Source: RYN-230 sp963834705 (lineage in GTDB: Bacteria > Actinomycetota > Actinomycetes > Streptosporangiales > Streptosporangiaceae). Taken from it: DNA of 64,000 nucleotides. The translations under genes and the position numbers were made by a program. This document shows positions 26,346 to 36,590 of the stretch, in pieces; within the stretch, counting starts at the first letter, position 1; every line of letters starts with the position of its first letter. The stretch is taken from the NCBI GenBank assembly GCA_963834705.1, contig CAWICV010000015.1:124001-188000 (forward strand), read 5' to 3'. The notes under the pieces are model-generated. The model ran no database searches. It was not told the origin of the DNA and saw nothing but the letters and a program-made list of their open reading frames with translations.

Positions 26346-27211
26346 GCCGTGCGCCTTTTGCCTTGATACTCTAGGTTGCCGGCTTCTTGCGGGAGTTCGA
26401 CCATAAATGCCGGCTCCGTGGCTGCGACACGTTGAAGAAGGGCAGAAGCAGGTTCCTCCGTAGAGTAGTGCTCGACAAGTCGGCCCGAGAAAGCAGTCGC
26501 AAGTATTGCAGAGCGAAGGCGACCAACGTTCCCTTTTTGTTGGCCAGTGAGCGGCCCAATTACTCGCACAATGGCACCGATGCCAGCATCCAATCGGGGA
26601 GAGCTGTTCCTCGATGGCTCCGAAAAAAAACGATCCGGAGTTGCTCATCGAAGGGAGGTAGCGGGATACGTACACTTCGAACTTTTGATGGGGGGGGGGG
26701 CCTGTCAGTACCATAGAGTAAAAACCCGCTGGTTGAGGAGGCTGCCGAGCGTAGATACTGAGGTGGCGTCTGAGTGGGAAAGCGTTCCAATAGTAAGTAA
26801 GATAGCTGAGGAAGTCTAACCCTGGCCGGTTCCCGTCGGGGCGAACGCGAATTAGGTGGGGTTCTGATGTAAAGACACGCAGTCTTCTTTAATGTCGCAG
26901 CACGCCATCGAGCGGCCCGGCCGATGTGCTCGGGGCTTCCGTTGCCTTCCAACTACCAGAAAAGAGTCACCGGTACGAAGCCAGAAATCGCTCTAGTTCG
27001 CACCATCAAATAGTTCGATCTCATGTACCTCAAGACGCAGATCAAGGCTGCCTCCGCATGACATTTGCCAACTCTCCAGAAAAAATTGGGTAGTGGTTGA
27101 CTGTAGGTCGGCGCTAGTCGGTTTGCTTTGGATTCCAGCCTGTGGAGCCTGCGCGACTGGGCGGCGGGTAGATATCCAGGTTTAACCCATCCCGGTGGCA
27201 AGCTCACTCAT
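26342..27211 (-). pseudogene. hsdS: Specificity subunit HsdS, short and frameshifted
   Basis: ATG 27211 overlaps the hsdR stop and begins MSEL, then after one base PPGWV, the classic HsdS start. The middle is unrecognisable. Near 26690 a run of 11 G (C in the sense strand) encodes PPPP before SVRIPLPPFDEQLRIV, the usual end of a target-recognition domain. After indels in a T run and a C run the tail reads GAIEEQLS, LDAGIGAIVRVIGPLTGQQK, LRSAILATAFSGRLVEHYS and EPASALLQRV. At 870 bases it is well below the usual 1,200-1,500, so probably only one recognition domain remains. Confidence 0.75.
26690..26700. repeat. Homopolymer of 11 G in hsdS
   Basis: Uninterrupted G11 in the plus strand, within the coding part of hsdS. 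It is the longest homopolymer I noticed in the window and sits where slippage would switch the frame. Confidence 0.9.
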
Positions 27212-30015
27212 GCCGCCAGCACCTCGGTCAGCTCATCCATCAGTGGCGTAAGGCGGTCACCGAAGACCTGGGCGGCCTTGCCGATGCCGCCGTGCTCCAC
27301 GAAGGGGGTGTACTCGAACGACTCGGGTGTTATCCCGAGTTCGCCGGCGATGTTCTCCTTCATCCAGGTCAGCCACTGCAACTGCTCCACCGTGAAGGCG
27401 ACCCCCTTCTGCTCCTGTGCGGCCAGCCAGGCCGCGAACCGTTGCTCCACCTGGTCGCGGAACGGGACCAGTTCGTCGTCCTGGTGGAGCGTATACCGTA
27501 CCAGCGACACGATGTCGGTGAGCATCCTGCCGCCTGAGCCGCGCACTTTCGACTTGTCCAGCACCTCGTAGGCCCGCCAGAGGATCTCCGGTGTCCACTG
27601 GCGCGGCGGGCGTTCGATGGCTCTGGCCAGTTCCTTGATCTCGCTGAAGGTCAGCCGCTCCTTGTGCGGGCGGCTGTAGAGCACCTGCAGGGCGCGGATC
27701 TCGTCCTTGTGCTCCTCGATGTACTCCCTGAACGAGGAGATCATCGCGGAGGCCTTCTCGCGGGCCTCCGCGGAGTGCCCGGCGAAGAGCACCTCGTCCT
27801 TGGATACCTCATCGATGGTCTGCTCGTAGGACTTGCGGACGTCGAGGATCGCGTTGCGCAGCTCGGGGTTGGTGGCCAGCGGTTCCAGTGCCTGGGTGAG
27901 CATGGCTCTGCCGTCGCCGCGACGGCGGCCGGGTCGTCTGCGGACTTGCCCGCCGCTTCGGCGGCGGCGACCTGCTGGTCGGGGTCGAGCGCATCGACCA
28001 GGCCGCGGGCGATCGTCGCCGAGGTCGGTGCCTCCCGCCAGGCCGGTGAGCATCTCCCGGTCATCTTTGGTCAGGTGCTTGTCCAGGCGGGCCAGCCGAC
28101 CGGCGATGGAGGAGGCGACCTGCGGGTCCTTGTTGCCGAAGGCGACCTGCTTGAACAGGTCCTTCAGGCTCTGAGCCGGCTTGCGTTCCAGGGGCTGCAC
28201 GGTCTCGGCGAGCGGGGTGTCCATGACGCCGACCGCGTCGACGACGATGAACCGGTCCTTGCGCTTGGCGTCGTCGGTGACGGACTGGAACTCGGTGTCG
28301 TCGATGACCCGGACGCCGCGGCCGAGCATCTGCTCGAAGTAGGTCCGGCTCTTCACGCTGCGCATGAAGACCAGGCATTCCAGCGGCTTGACGTCGGTGC
28401 CGGTCGCGATCATGTCGACGGTGACCACGATCCGGGGGTACATCGAGTTGCGGAACGCCTGCAGCAGGTCCTCGGGCTTGCCGTCCCGCGTGCGGTAGGT
28501 GATCTTGGTGGCGAACTGGTTGCCCTTGCCGAATACCTCGCGGACGATCTGGACGACGTCGTCGGCGTGCGAGTCGTCCTTGGCGAAGATCAGCGTCTTG
28601 GGGACGGTCTTGCGGCCGGGGAACAGCTCGGTGAACAGCTTGTCCTTGAACGTCTGGATGACTGTGCGGATCTGATCCTCCGCCACGACGGCGCGGTCGA
28701 GCTGCGCGGCGGTGTACTCGACCGGCTCGTCGACGGCCTCCCACCGGACCTTCCGGGTCTGGCGGTCGCGGTACCCGGCGAACTCCCCCGCCTCGATCGT
28801 GGACCCGGCCTTGGTGATCGCGGTCTCGATCTTGTAGACGGTGAAGTCCACGTTGACGCCGTCGGTGACCGCCATCGTCGTGGGAGTACTCCATCACCAG
28901 GTTCTGGCGGAAGAACCCGAAGGTCTGCTTGGTCGGGGTGGCGGTCAGCCCGATCAGGTGGGCGTCGAAGTACTCCAGGACCTGCCGCCACAGCCCGTAG
29001 ATGGAGCGGTGGCACTCGTCGATGATGATCACGTCGAACGTGTCGGGCGGCAGGTCCGGGTTGTAGCTCGACCTCGACCGGCTCGGCGACCGGCAGCTCG
29101 TAGACGGAGTGCTCGTCGATCTCCTGGTCCAGCTCCGCCTCGCCCTTGAGGATGGAGAAGATCCGCTGGACCGTGGAGATGCAGACCCGCGACGTCGCGT
29201 CGAGGGTGTTGTGCGTCAGGTGCTGGACGTTGTACTCGGCAGGGAACTTCCGCTGGGTCTCCGGGATCGTGAACTTGTCGAACTCGAGCTTGGCCTGCTT
29301 GCCCAGGTTGGACCGGTCCACCAGGAACAGGATCCGCTTGGCGTCCGCGTGCTTGATCAGCCGGTAGCACACGTTCGCGGCGGTGAACGTCTTCCCGGAG
29401 CCGGTCGCCATCTGGATCAGCGACCGGGGGTGGTCCTCGGCCAGGGACTGCTCCAGGTTGCGGATCGCCTCGGCCTGCTTGCCCCACAGCCCGCGCTCAT
29501 CCAGCGGCGGCATGGCCTTCAGCCGGGCGCGGAAGGTCGGCAGCTCCGGGTTCTCGGCGATCTGCCGCAGCCACTCGGCCAGCGTCTCGGGCCGGTGGAA
29601 GGTGAACACGCGGCGGCTGCGGGCCTCCGGGTCATACCCGTTGGTGAACCGGGTCTCGGCCCCGGTGGACTCGTAGATGAACGGCAGCGGGTAGACCGGG
29701 GGCTGCATCCAGCCGGGGAGCCCCTCGACGTACTTGCCGGACTGGTGCTCCACCTCGACGAGCGTGCGTGCCCTCCGGCTTGGCCTCGATCACCCCGGCA
29801 GGCTGGCCGTTCAGGAACAGGAGGTAGTCCACGCGCCCGTGCGGCTTCTCCAGGGTGAACTCGCGCACCGCCACCCCGGGACCGGCACTGAGGTTCAGCG
29901 CCTTCTGGCTCTGGACCTTCCACCCCGCAGCGGCAAGCTGCTTGTCGATCTCCTTACGCGCCCTCGCCTCGCGGGCGAGGTAGTCGTCCTCACCTGATGG
30001 ATCTTGCTGCCCCAC
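27208..30015 (-). pseudogene. hsdR: Type I restriction endonuclease HsdR, several frameshifts
   Basis: Motor and nuclease subunit, about 935 codons. The N-terminal nuclease domain has GRVDYLLFLNGQPAGVIEAK (D...E-x-K). The SF2 translocase follows: MATGSGKTFTAA (Walker A), IIIDECHRSIYG (DECH box), LIGLTATPTKQTF (motif III) and MLGRGVRVIDDTE (motif VI region). The C-terminus reads FTVEQLQWLTWMKENIAGEL and MDELTEVLAA. One-base breaks lie near 29765, 29070 and 28880, and a compensating pair near 28015 and 27905 garbles about 37 residues. It is the first gene of the hsdRSM operon, starting MGQQDPSGEDDYL at 30015. Confidence 0.9.
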
Positions 30016-30177
30016 GAACGACGAGGATACTGGTTGTTACGGCGCCGTTGTGTATCTTCGTGGGCACACGGTGGCGGCCGTAGGCCGTCTCGTGGTCGGC
30101 GACGGCATCGGACACACCAGTAGTACCTGTGACGAAACTTGGGGAGGGGACTGGCGCGCGGCAGCGCCCGGATGAGG

Positions 30178-30298
30178 ACCGTACAGCAGACAAGTACAGC
30201 AACGCGAACGGCTGGGAGCGACTCCGACCGACTGCCACCGACCTGTGACCAGCCCCAACGACCCCGAACGACCTCGGTGCCAGGAGTTCGCATCGAGG
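30178..30298 (+). repeat. Island repeat family, copy A
   Basis: Full-length copy: CCGTACAGC, AGTACAGCAACG, CTCCGACCGACT, CAACGACCCCGAACGACC and the end GGAGTTCGCATCGAGG. It lies in the 520-base space between the divergent hsdR and DUF262 genes. Confidence 0.75.
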
Positions 30299-30354
30299 GG
30301 CTTGCCGGAGGGTGGGGTGCACGAACCGATGCAGCAGCCTCGCCGCCCGCTGAC

Positions 30355-30411
30355 CGTTGACCTGCACCAGCGACCCTTAGCGACCATCGTGCGACGGAGT
30401 TCACAGCGAGA
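30355..30411 (+). repeat. Island repeat family, copy H (3' half)
   Basis: GTTGACCTGCACCAGCGACC to ATCGTGCGACGGAGTTCACAG. Closest to copy G, with which it shares ACCATCGTGCGACG. Directly follows copy A, so the hsdR-DUF262 gap holds two members and no gene. Confidence 0.55.
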
Positions 30412-30538
30412 GGGGCAGAGGTTGAAAGCTGCCACTGTTAGTGTTACGCAGCCTGGGCGAGCACCTCTGCTTGGTTCATGACGAGATCGATCGCGGCTGG
30501 CTGCTTGTCGGGTGGGGTAGCTGTAATGGAGGACCTGA

Positions 30539-32642
30539 GTGAAGGCTGTCGACGCGCATCTGCTGACTCTGTTGAAGGCGAGCAACCAGTTCATCGTGCC
30601 GATCTACCAGCGGCTCTACTCGTGGCAGGAGGTGGAGTGCGCCCAGCTCTGGTCCGACATCATCCGGGCAGGGGCGAGTCCGAAGCTCGGCTCACACTTC
30701 ACGGGGTCGATCGTCTACGTCGCCAAGGACCAGGCCACGAACACGTCGGCCGATCCCGATCTGATCATCGACGGCCAGCAGCGGGTGACCACGGTAACGC
30801 TCATCCTGACGGCTCTAGCTGACCGGTTGGAACAGCTACCGGAGGATCAGCGCGAGCCCTGGGATGGCTTCTCTCCGAAGAAGATCCGGAATCGTTACCT
30901 GCTCAACGACGACGAGGACGGCGAGCGCCAGTTCAAGCTGATTCTGTCCCAGAGTGACAAGCAGGCGTTGATCGCGATCCTCCAGGGTGCGGACCCGACC
31001 GGCGACATGGTCACGCGCGTGATCGACAACTACGAGTACTTCAAGGAGAAGCTAGACGATCCGAGTCTGGATCTGGCCGTGGTCTGTCGTGGGCTCGACA
31101 AGCTCGTCGTCGTTGACGTGAAACTAGAGCGCGGTGTGGACAATCCTCAACTCGTCTTCGAGGCCATGAACTCCACCGGGAAGAAGCTGTCGCAGGCTGA
31201 TCTGATCCGGAATTACGTGCTCATGGACCTGCCGCCGAAAGAGCAGGAAAAGCTCTACTCTGCCTACTGGCGTCCGATGGAGCTGGAGTTCGCGGGTGCA
31301 GAGGAAAGCCAGTTCGACGAGTTCGTCCGCCACTACCTCACCATCAAGACCGGCGAGATCCCGCGGCTCGCAGACATCTACGACGCTTTCAAGGGCCACG
31401 CGGTGGCCTTCACGAAACGCTGAAGAAACGATCGAGTCACTCGTCATCGAGCTTCGTCAGTACGCCCGTCGATACTGTGCGATGGCGTGGGCGGGGAGAA
31501 TTGATCTGGGGCTTCGAAAGGCCTTTATGGACCTCGACCAGATCAAAGCAGACGTTGTTTACCCGTTCCTCTTCGATGTCTACACCGACTACGAGCTCGG
31601 GACACTCACACGAGACGAAGTCCTCGAGATCGTCAACATCGTGACCTCGTACATCTTCCGCCGCGCTGTCTGCCGCATCCCGACCAACTCGTTGAACAAG
31701 ACCTTCGCCGGCTTCAGTTCGTCAGTACGCAAGGACCGTTACGTCAACAGCGTCAAGGCGCACTTCATCGGCCTCAAGAGCTACCGCGCGTTCCCGGCGC
31801 CGACGCCGAGTTCCTGGCTGCGCTCAAGACCAGCGATCTGTACAACTTCCGTCAACGTTCGTACTTCCTTCGAGTGCTGGAAAACTACGGCCGGAAGGAG
31901 CATGTGACGATTGAGGACTACACGATCGAGCACATCATGCCGCAGAACGAGAGCCTCTCCGAAGGAGTGGCAAGCAGCTCTCGGCGGTGACTTCGCCGAT
32001 GTGCAGCTGGAGTACTTGCACACCCTCGGGAACCTGACCCTGACCGGCTACAACTCGGAATACTCCGATCACCCGTTCACCAAGAAGCGCGATATGGAGG
32101 GCGGCTTCAAGGACAGTCCTCTGCGTCTGAACAAGGGCCTCGGGCAACTTGAGACCTGGAACGTCGATGAGATCAAGAAGCGTGCCGCACGGCTCGCAGA
32201 GGATGCGCTCGCCATCTGGACACGGCCGCAGTTGCCCGCCGAGGTCCTCGCAAAGTTTGAGGAGAAGCGCGCGGAGGCAGATTTCTCCATCGAGGATCAT
32301 GCCCATCTCTTGCCCCAGCTGCGGCGGGCGCTGTTCGAGAAGTTCAGCGCTGAGGTTCTGGCCCTGGACCCAGGGATCACCCGCCAATTCCTCAAGCTCT
32401 ACGTCGCCTTCAAGGCCGAAACCAACTTCGTGGATGTCGTCCCTCAGAAGGCTCGGATGCGGCTGACCCTCAACATCCCGCTGGAGGCGCTCCGCGACGA
32501 GCGAGGCCTCGCCTGGGACGTCAGCGGCAAGGGAGACTGGGGCAATGGTCCGAGCGAGGTCGCCTTGGACGAGGATTCCGATCTGGGTTACATTATCGGG
32601 CTCGTCCGTCAGGCGTTCGAGTTCCAGATGGGTGGTGAGTGA
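30539..32642 (+). pseudogene. DUF262/DUF1524/DUF5655 protein (GmrSD-like), frameshifted
   Basis: Large defence-type nuclease, about 700 codons from GTG 30539. DUF262: FIVPIYQRLYSWQEVE, then LIIDGQQRVTTVTLIL, whose DGQQR is the nucleotide-binding signature. DUF1524: DYTIEHIMPQNESLSEE with the HNH-like His, then LHTLGNLTLTGYNSEYSD. The C-terminal DUF5655-like part has FVDVVPQKARMRLTLNIP and ends VRQAFEFQMGGE. Single-base breaks lie near 31420, 31795, 31900 and 31965. GmrSD enzymes cut modified (glucosylated) phage DNA and use NTP. Here it stands beside and divergent from a type I R-M locus, a classical defence pairing. Confidence 0.82.
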
Positions 32643-32841
32643 TGCCATCTCACGCCACCGCTCGCTCGCAGCCGAGTGCTGGACCGGGCAATCCGCCCAA
32701 AAGCTAAGAACTTGCCCAAGGCGGCGGATCAAGGCGTGTTGGGCTAGCACGCTTTTTCGGCAACTCCCTTCCCATATCAATGCGTGCGCCGTACCATGTT
32801 GGACCCAGACGGCGGCATGAGAAGCAGGAAGTCTGGGTTAC

Positions 32842-35175
32842 ATGTGGGGGGACCACGTGGGGCATGCGTCGGGTAGCTCAATTCTGCAAACAGCAGATCT
32901 GGACAAGATAGCTCACGATCTCGTTCCAGTCCTCAAGGCAGGCCTGCCTATTAGTGATCAAGAAGCGGGACAAGTTACTAGTGGCCTAAGCAAGTCGCTG
33001 CAATGGTCAGAAGACCGATCCGGTCAGGGTAAATACGTCAGCGATCAGCTGAGGTCTGTACTTCAAAATTTCGCCGACAAAAGCTTGGCAGCTGCGGCAC
33101 TGAAGCTCTTTGGAGAGGACAAGGATTCTAGTAGTTCGCTAGACGTCCGTCGAAAAGCCGCTGCAGAGGCTGTCCAGGTACCGCCACAAAGATTTGCGGT
33201 GGAGACAGAACCGCTGATACTCCGAATAATGGCCTGGCAGTTGAGCCAGATGACATGGCCGAACGATGGCAGGCCGCTAAAAGAAGATAGGATCCATTAC
33301 TTTCCAATCCGCGCTATACCCGTCACAATACTATTGGCGGTATCTACCACCACAGGGTGGCTCCAGGAATACGCAAATAGCTCCATTGAGGAAGCCATAC
33401 GCATTGGCTCCTTGGCCGCAGCCATACTGATAGCTGGCTGGCCCACCATATGGGCTAGCCTGAAACACATTGTTAGAAAGCTTAAGTACATTATTAAGAA
33501 ACCCGCAAGCCGGGCCACAAGCTCAGCTGACAGGACCACCAGTACGCCTCCCGATCCCAAGCTGCTTCACATGTATCTGCGCGAGGCAGCCGATCGTCTC
33601 GAACGCTCGCGCATAGCGACACCATTGCTCGTGGACATGCTGCTCGCTCCTGCATCCTATAGAACGCGCACAGTCGAAACGATCTCGCTTGAAGGCCAAT
33701 CGATTAGGCAACGCGTTTCCATTGAATTTTCATTCAGCGACGTAAACGACCTCTTGTCTGCAGAGAGTAAGAGGTTGTCCACAGAGAGCGAGAAAATATC
33801 GGCAGAGAGTGAAAGGCCTGCCGAGGCTGAAATCCTGAGCCTGTCCGCTCAGACTGAAAGCTCTCCTGAGAGGCTGGCGCTCTACGTCCCAATCCTAGTT
33901 CCACGGAAGGGTGAACTAATTGATCGCCTGCAAATTAGCCGCAGCGATGGCTCTGCAGCGGCTAGTCTTTCATATAGCCAAACGCTAAGGGTTCTCTCCC
34001 TTGGGCTGCACTACCTTCTGGTATCGGGACTTGCACAACCCAGTACGCGCGCCGAGGCTTTCACTGACCCTGAATTTGTAAAAGCGGAGCTGGCTCTCTT
34101 GCAGATAATTGCGCGTAGGGGCCCACAGGACGAGGTCTCCGTAAAGCATGCTGTGAATTCGGCTATAGATGAGCTCAAGAAACTCTTCCAGGCCCAAGAG
34201 GACGGCGAAGATCCGGCTAAATCAAGTCTCGAGCAAGCTCGGCGCTATGTTCTTCATCTCTCTGAGAGATATCCTATCGTTGTCTCGCTACCGTACACTC
34301 CACAGCCACGTAGACGATTGGAATATGAGCGCACGATCCCACCCAAGCCGGTTGTGAGCGGCATCGCAGCTAAGGTGCGCCTCTGGGTTGGCCTACGCCC
34401 TCATGTCGTGCAAGTCCCTATAACGCTTGCCCCGCAGACGGGCAGTTATCATCTGCAGATTGTAGGACCCTTGGATCATTACGTCCACAGCCAATTTGCG
34501 GGTTGCATGGAATGTCACCAGCGAATTAAGCCCGGATGGCGCAGAGTGGAGACCGGATCTACCGCATCGAGATGTTACCATGCTCCGGTAGGCATTGACG
34601 GTAAGTTTTACTCTCGGCTCAAACATAGAGCTGGGCAAAATTACACGCATCTCTATATGCGTGACTTTTATGCAACCAATTTGCAAGCACGCGACATACA
34701 GATGAGAGTGAAATTTTCGGAATCGCCGCCCGGAGTAGAAGAACAAGCGCTGCTGGCATCGCTCGCAGCCAGTATTGCTCTTGGGGTGATCGGTTATGTC
34801 GTCGAGCGGTCTAGTACTAGTATAACGAGTGATGTCCCTGCGCTATTCCTGGCTTTGCCAGGCTTTGCAGCAACATGGTTCGGGTTCACCTCTGATGCGG
34901 ATACCATACTTAGATCATCGCTCATAGCAAGGCTGTCGCTGCTTGTCACCGGGTTCCTCTCTCTGGCTGGCCTCTCGGTATATTTGCTAGAGGTGCAGAA
35001 GCTGGGGACCAGTTGGCCTAGCGCAACCTGGGGGATCCTGGGAATACATGACGGGGTATGGATGATACTGCTCAGTATTTCGCTCCTAAACACGCTTGTA
35101 ATAGCGTGGACGAGTGCTGCCCGTATTCATCACTTTGTCCGTATCGCCAGCAAACCGCGCCAGAGCTTCGATTAA
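32842..35175 (+). CDS. Large unknown membrane protein, low GC, intact
   Basis: 777 residues. N-terminal soluble part (about 1-155), a possible membrane pair (about 150-205: FPIRAIPVTILLAVSTTTG, IRIGSLAAAILIAGWPTIWA), a soluble middle with three heptad-like units LSAESKR, LSTESEK, ISAESER (about 305-330), a Cys/His patch (CMECHQRIKPGWRR) and about four C-terminal helices (LLASLAASIALGVIGYVV; ALFLALPGFAATWFGF; LLVTGFLSLAGLSVYLL; LLSISLLNTLVIAW). The base composition is visibly AT-richer than the rest of the window. No domain family recognised. The single long frame without indels sets it apart from its frameshifted neighbours. Confidence 0.8.
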   Translation: MWGDHVGHASGSSILQTADLDKIAHDLVPVLKAGLPISDQEAGQVTSGLSKSLQWSEDRSGQGKYVSDQLRSVLQNFADKSLAAAALKLFGEDKDSSSSLDVRRKAAAEAVQVPPQRFAVETEPLILRIMAWQLSQMTWPNDGRPLKEDRIHYFPIRAIPVTILLAVSTTTGWLQEYANSSIEEAIRIGSLAAAILIAGWPTIWASLKHIVRKLKYIIKKPASRATSSADRTTSTPPDPKLLHMYLREAADRLERSRIATPLLVDMLLAPASYRTRTVETISLEGQSIRQRVSIEFSFSDVNDLLSAESKRLSTESEKISAESERPAEAEILSLSAQTESSPERLALYVPILVPRKGELIDRLQISRSDGSAAASLSYSQTLRVLSLGLHYLLVSGLAQPSTRAEAFTDPEFVKAELALLQIIARRGPQDEVSVKHAVNSAIDELKKLFQAQEDGEDPAKSSLEQARRYVLHLSERYPIVVSLPYTPQPRRRLEYERTIPPKPVVSGIAAKVRLWVGLRPHVVQVPITLAPQTGSYHLQIVGPLDHYVHSQFAGCMECHQRIKPGWRRVETGSTASRCYHAPVGIDGKFYSRLKHRAGQNYTHLYMRDFYATNLQARDIQMRVKFSESPPGVEEQALLASLAASIALGVIGYVVERSSTSITSDVPALFLALPGFAATWFGFTSDADTILRSSLIARLSLLVTGFLSLAGLSVYLLEVQKLGTSWPSATWGILGIHDGVWMILLSISLLNTLVIAWTSAARIHHFVRIASKPRQSFD

Positions 35176-35292
35176 TCAGACCGTATGTGTATCAGGCCGT
35201 CGATCGGGTACCTCTAGATATGAGAGAGACTCGGTAGGCATGACCAGAGCAGACGGGACATGTTAGGCTCAAGTACTGGTCGAGGGGGAGAC

Positions 35293-35505
35293 ATGGCGGA
35301 GAAGGCGCATTACCAGATTCCGGTCCTAGAGTCAGCGAGCGGGTATGAGTCTTCACACACCGTGGTCTTTGCCGGTTCGCATGCCTGTATTCTAGATAGA
35401 ATCGGTCTTACGTTCGATTCACTACGCGCTACCAGCGAGGATGTTGCAGAGAAGGCCATCTATGGCGTGTATGAAGAGGACTTTCGGAACTACCAAGCTC
35501 CTTGA
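35293..35505 (+). CDS. Small unknown protein downstream of the large membrane protein
   Basis: 70 residues from ATG 35293 (GGGGGAG upstream): MAEKAHYQIPVLESASGYES to EDVAEKAIYGVYEEDFRNYQ. It is acidic, with no Cys and no membrane segment. An in-frame ATG 35260 is possible but has no ribosome site. It lies 117 bases after the 777-residue gene in the same direction and shares its lower GC, so the two may travel together. Confidence 0.6.
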   Translation: MAEKAHYQIPVLESASGYESSHTVVFAGSHACILDRIGLTFDSLRATSEDVAEKAIYGVYEEDFRNYQAP

Positions 35506-36004
35506 GAGCCGGGGTGATCCCGCGCTCGCCAACTGATCGATCTAGGACCTAACTACAGTTGATCATGCCTGCAATATCAGAGTGCAGCAGTCCGGCGGTG
35601 GCTGCCGATCGCTCCCACATTGACACCGCGTCTGCCTGCAGCGAGAAGCTTCGGGTGATCTTGGCGCAACCGGTACGGCACGAGATCGGACCTATGCCGA
35701 ACGCACGTCCGAGTCGTTACTGGTCTTGACGTTTGTGCAGGTCAACTATGCTTAACACGAGCCCTGTACGACCTCCGACTCGCGGATTGCGGGAGAGCCA
35801 GAGGGACATGGCGGTGCCGTCCGGTCTAATCCCCAAGCTGATAGTCGTGGTTGAAACGTATCTCAGCGCGCGGGGCCGGGGGTCATGAGCCAGTACCGAG
35901 CCCGCCCATTGCCCGTGCTTGGCGAGGACTGCCGGTTGAAGAGCAGAGCGGAAGGCCGGCGGTTCGCTACGCCCCTGACCTCGGCACGATGCTGAGAGCG
36001 CATC
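35506..36004. other. Right part of element 1, no gene supported
   Basis: About 500 bases. Frames on both strands have no recognisable domain. A degenerate att-like stretch lies at 35947-35980; otherwise I see nothing. Confidence 0.5.
35947..35980 (+). repeat. Degenerate att-like copy
   Basis: AGCGGAAGGCCGGCGGTTCG followed by CTACGCCCCTGACC. It matches att from AGCGGAAGG to CTGACC with one substitution (T to C), a short mismatched patch and one missing base. It may be the scar of an older insertion or an accessory site. Confidence 0.55.
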
Positions 36005-36181
36005 ATGGACAGGCTCGGCAAGCAGCTGAAGCGGGAGACAGTCGATCCTACGTGCGGCTACCCTTGCCCGGTCTGCACGATCATCAGGGAGTACCCCCCA
36101 GCAGATCCAGGCTGTGACTGGCACCGCTCGGCCAGGCGTCACGCTCAGCGAGCGAATCGATCCGGACAGTCTCATTCCTAG
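36005..36181 (+). CDS. Possible 58-residue Cys-rich protein
   Basis: MDRLGKQLKRETVDPTCGYP, CPVCTIIREYPPADPGC and DWH give a CxxxCxxC plus C-x-x-H pattern able to bind zinc. The C-terminus overlaps the putative arm sites. There is no clear ribosome site. Could be chance. Confidence 0.35.
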   Translation: MDRLGKQLKRETVDPTCGYPCPVCTIIREYPPADPGCDWHRSARRHAQRANRSGQSHS

Positions 36182-36187
36182 TCTCAT
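36168..36187. promoter_or_regulatory. Putative integrase arm-type sites, right end of element 1
   Basis: AGTCTCATT and AGTCTCAT, starts 12 bases apart, 96 bases from the att core at 36284. Mirrors the pair at 10719-10739. Confidence 0.65.
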
Positions 36188-36283
36188 ACATCGTACATAC
36201 ACAGGCGTCGATTGGGGTGCACTCACAGGCCGCTGAGCAGCCACGGAGACCCTCGTGGTCAGTCCTACATGGTGATCCTTAAT

Positions 36284-36330
36284 CCTGAAAAGCGGAAGGT
36301 CGGCGGTTCGACCCCGCCCCTGACCACCAC
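36284..36330 (+). repeat. Attachment site copy 2 (junction of elements 1 and 2)
   Basis: Exact 47-base copy of the tRNA-Phe 3' end, including TTCGACC and CCACCAC. The 5' half of the tRNA is absent, so this is not a tRNA gene. Confidence 0.95.
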
Positions 36331-36376
36331 TTTGAGCAGGCTAAACGCCCTGGGGGATTGGTCCGGCTAAGGCATT

Positions 36377-36400
36377 TGACGGCAACCGTGACGGCAACCG
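36377..36400. promoter_or_regulatory. Putative arm-type sites, left end of element 2
   Basis: Perfect tandem pair of the 12-mer TGACGGCAACCG, 46 bases from the att core. The same unit recurs at 48807-48838 at the other end. Confidence 0.65.
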
Positions 36401-36422
36401 CGGCTTTCAGCGGCTCCTCCGG

Positions 36423-36590
36423 CTAGGTCAGCGCGTCGCCCAACTTGGCGAGTGCCTGGCGCCTTTCGTCAAGCACGGTGTGCGCGTAGATCGTCATCGT
36501 GACCTCGATGTCGCTGTGACCGACGATCTCCCGGACCATGTCCGGAGCGACGCCCAGGTGCAGCAGAAGCGAACGGCGGCCTCGGCGCGC
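36423..36590 (-). pseudogene. Integrase 3' fragment (tyrosine recombinase)
   Basis: About 55 codons: SLLLHLGVAPDMVREIVG, then HSDIEVTMTIYAHTVLDERR and the end ALAKLGDALT. The His in GHSD and nucleophile Tyr in IYAH are present, but the Arg and HxxR boxes are gone. It is truncated upstream near 36590. It differs in sequence from the element 1 integrase, so element 2 had its own enzyme. Confidence 0.85.

Larger units (their letters stand above)
10614..36330. mobile_element. Integrated AICE-like element 1 (about 25.7 kb)
   Basis: Bounded by two identical 47-bp att copies at 10614 and 36284. The left end has int and xis pointing at the tRNA, then rep, an FtsK-type ATPase and conserved small genes, the order known from pSAM2-type AICEs. 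The right part is cargo: an IS, unknown genes, a type I R-M locus, a DUF262 gene and a large membrane protein. Inside both ends lies a matching pair of AGTCTCATT repeats (10719-10739 and 36168-36187). Many backbone and cargo genes are frameshifted, so present mobility is doubtful. Confidence 0.9.

Noticed and set aside
35717..36244. 175-codon minus-strand gene at the right end of element 1
   Set aside because: Runs antisense across the att-like scar and the arm sites; composition typical of chance frames.
36284..36330. Extra tRNA-Phe genes at att copies 2 and 3
   Set aside because: Only the 3' 47 bases are present; no D arm or 5' acceptor strand precedes either copy.
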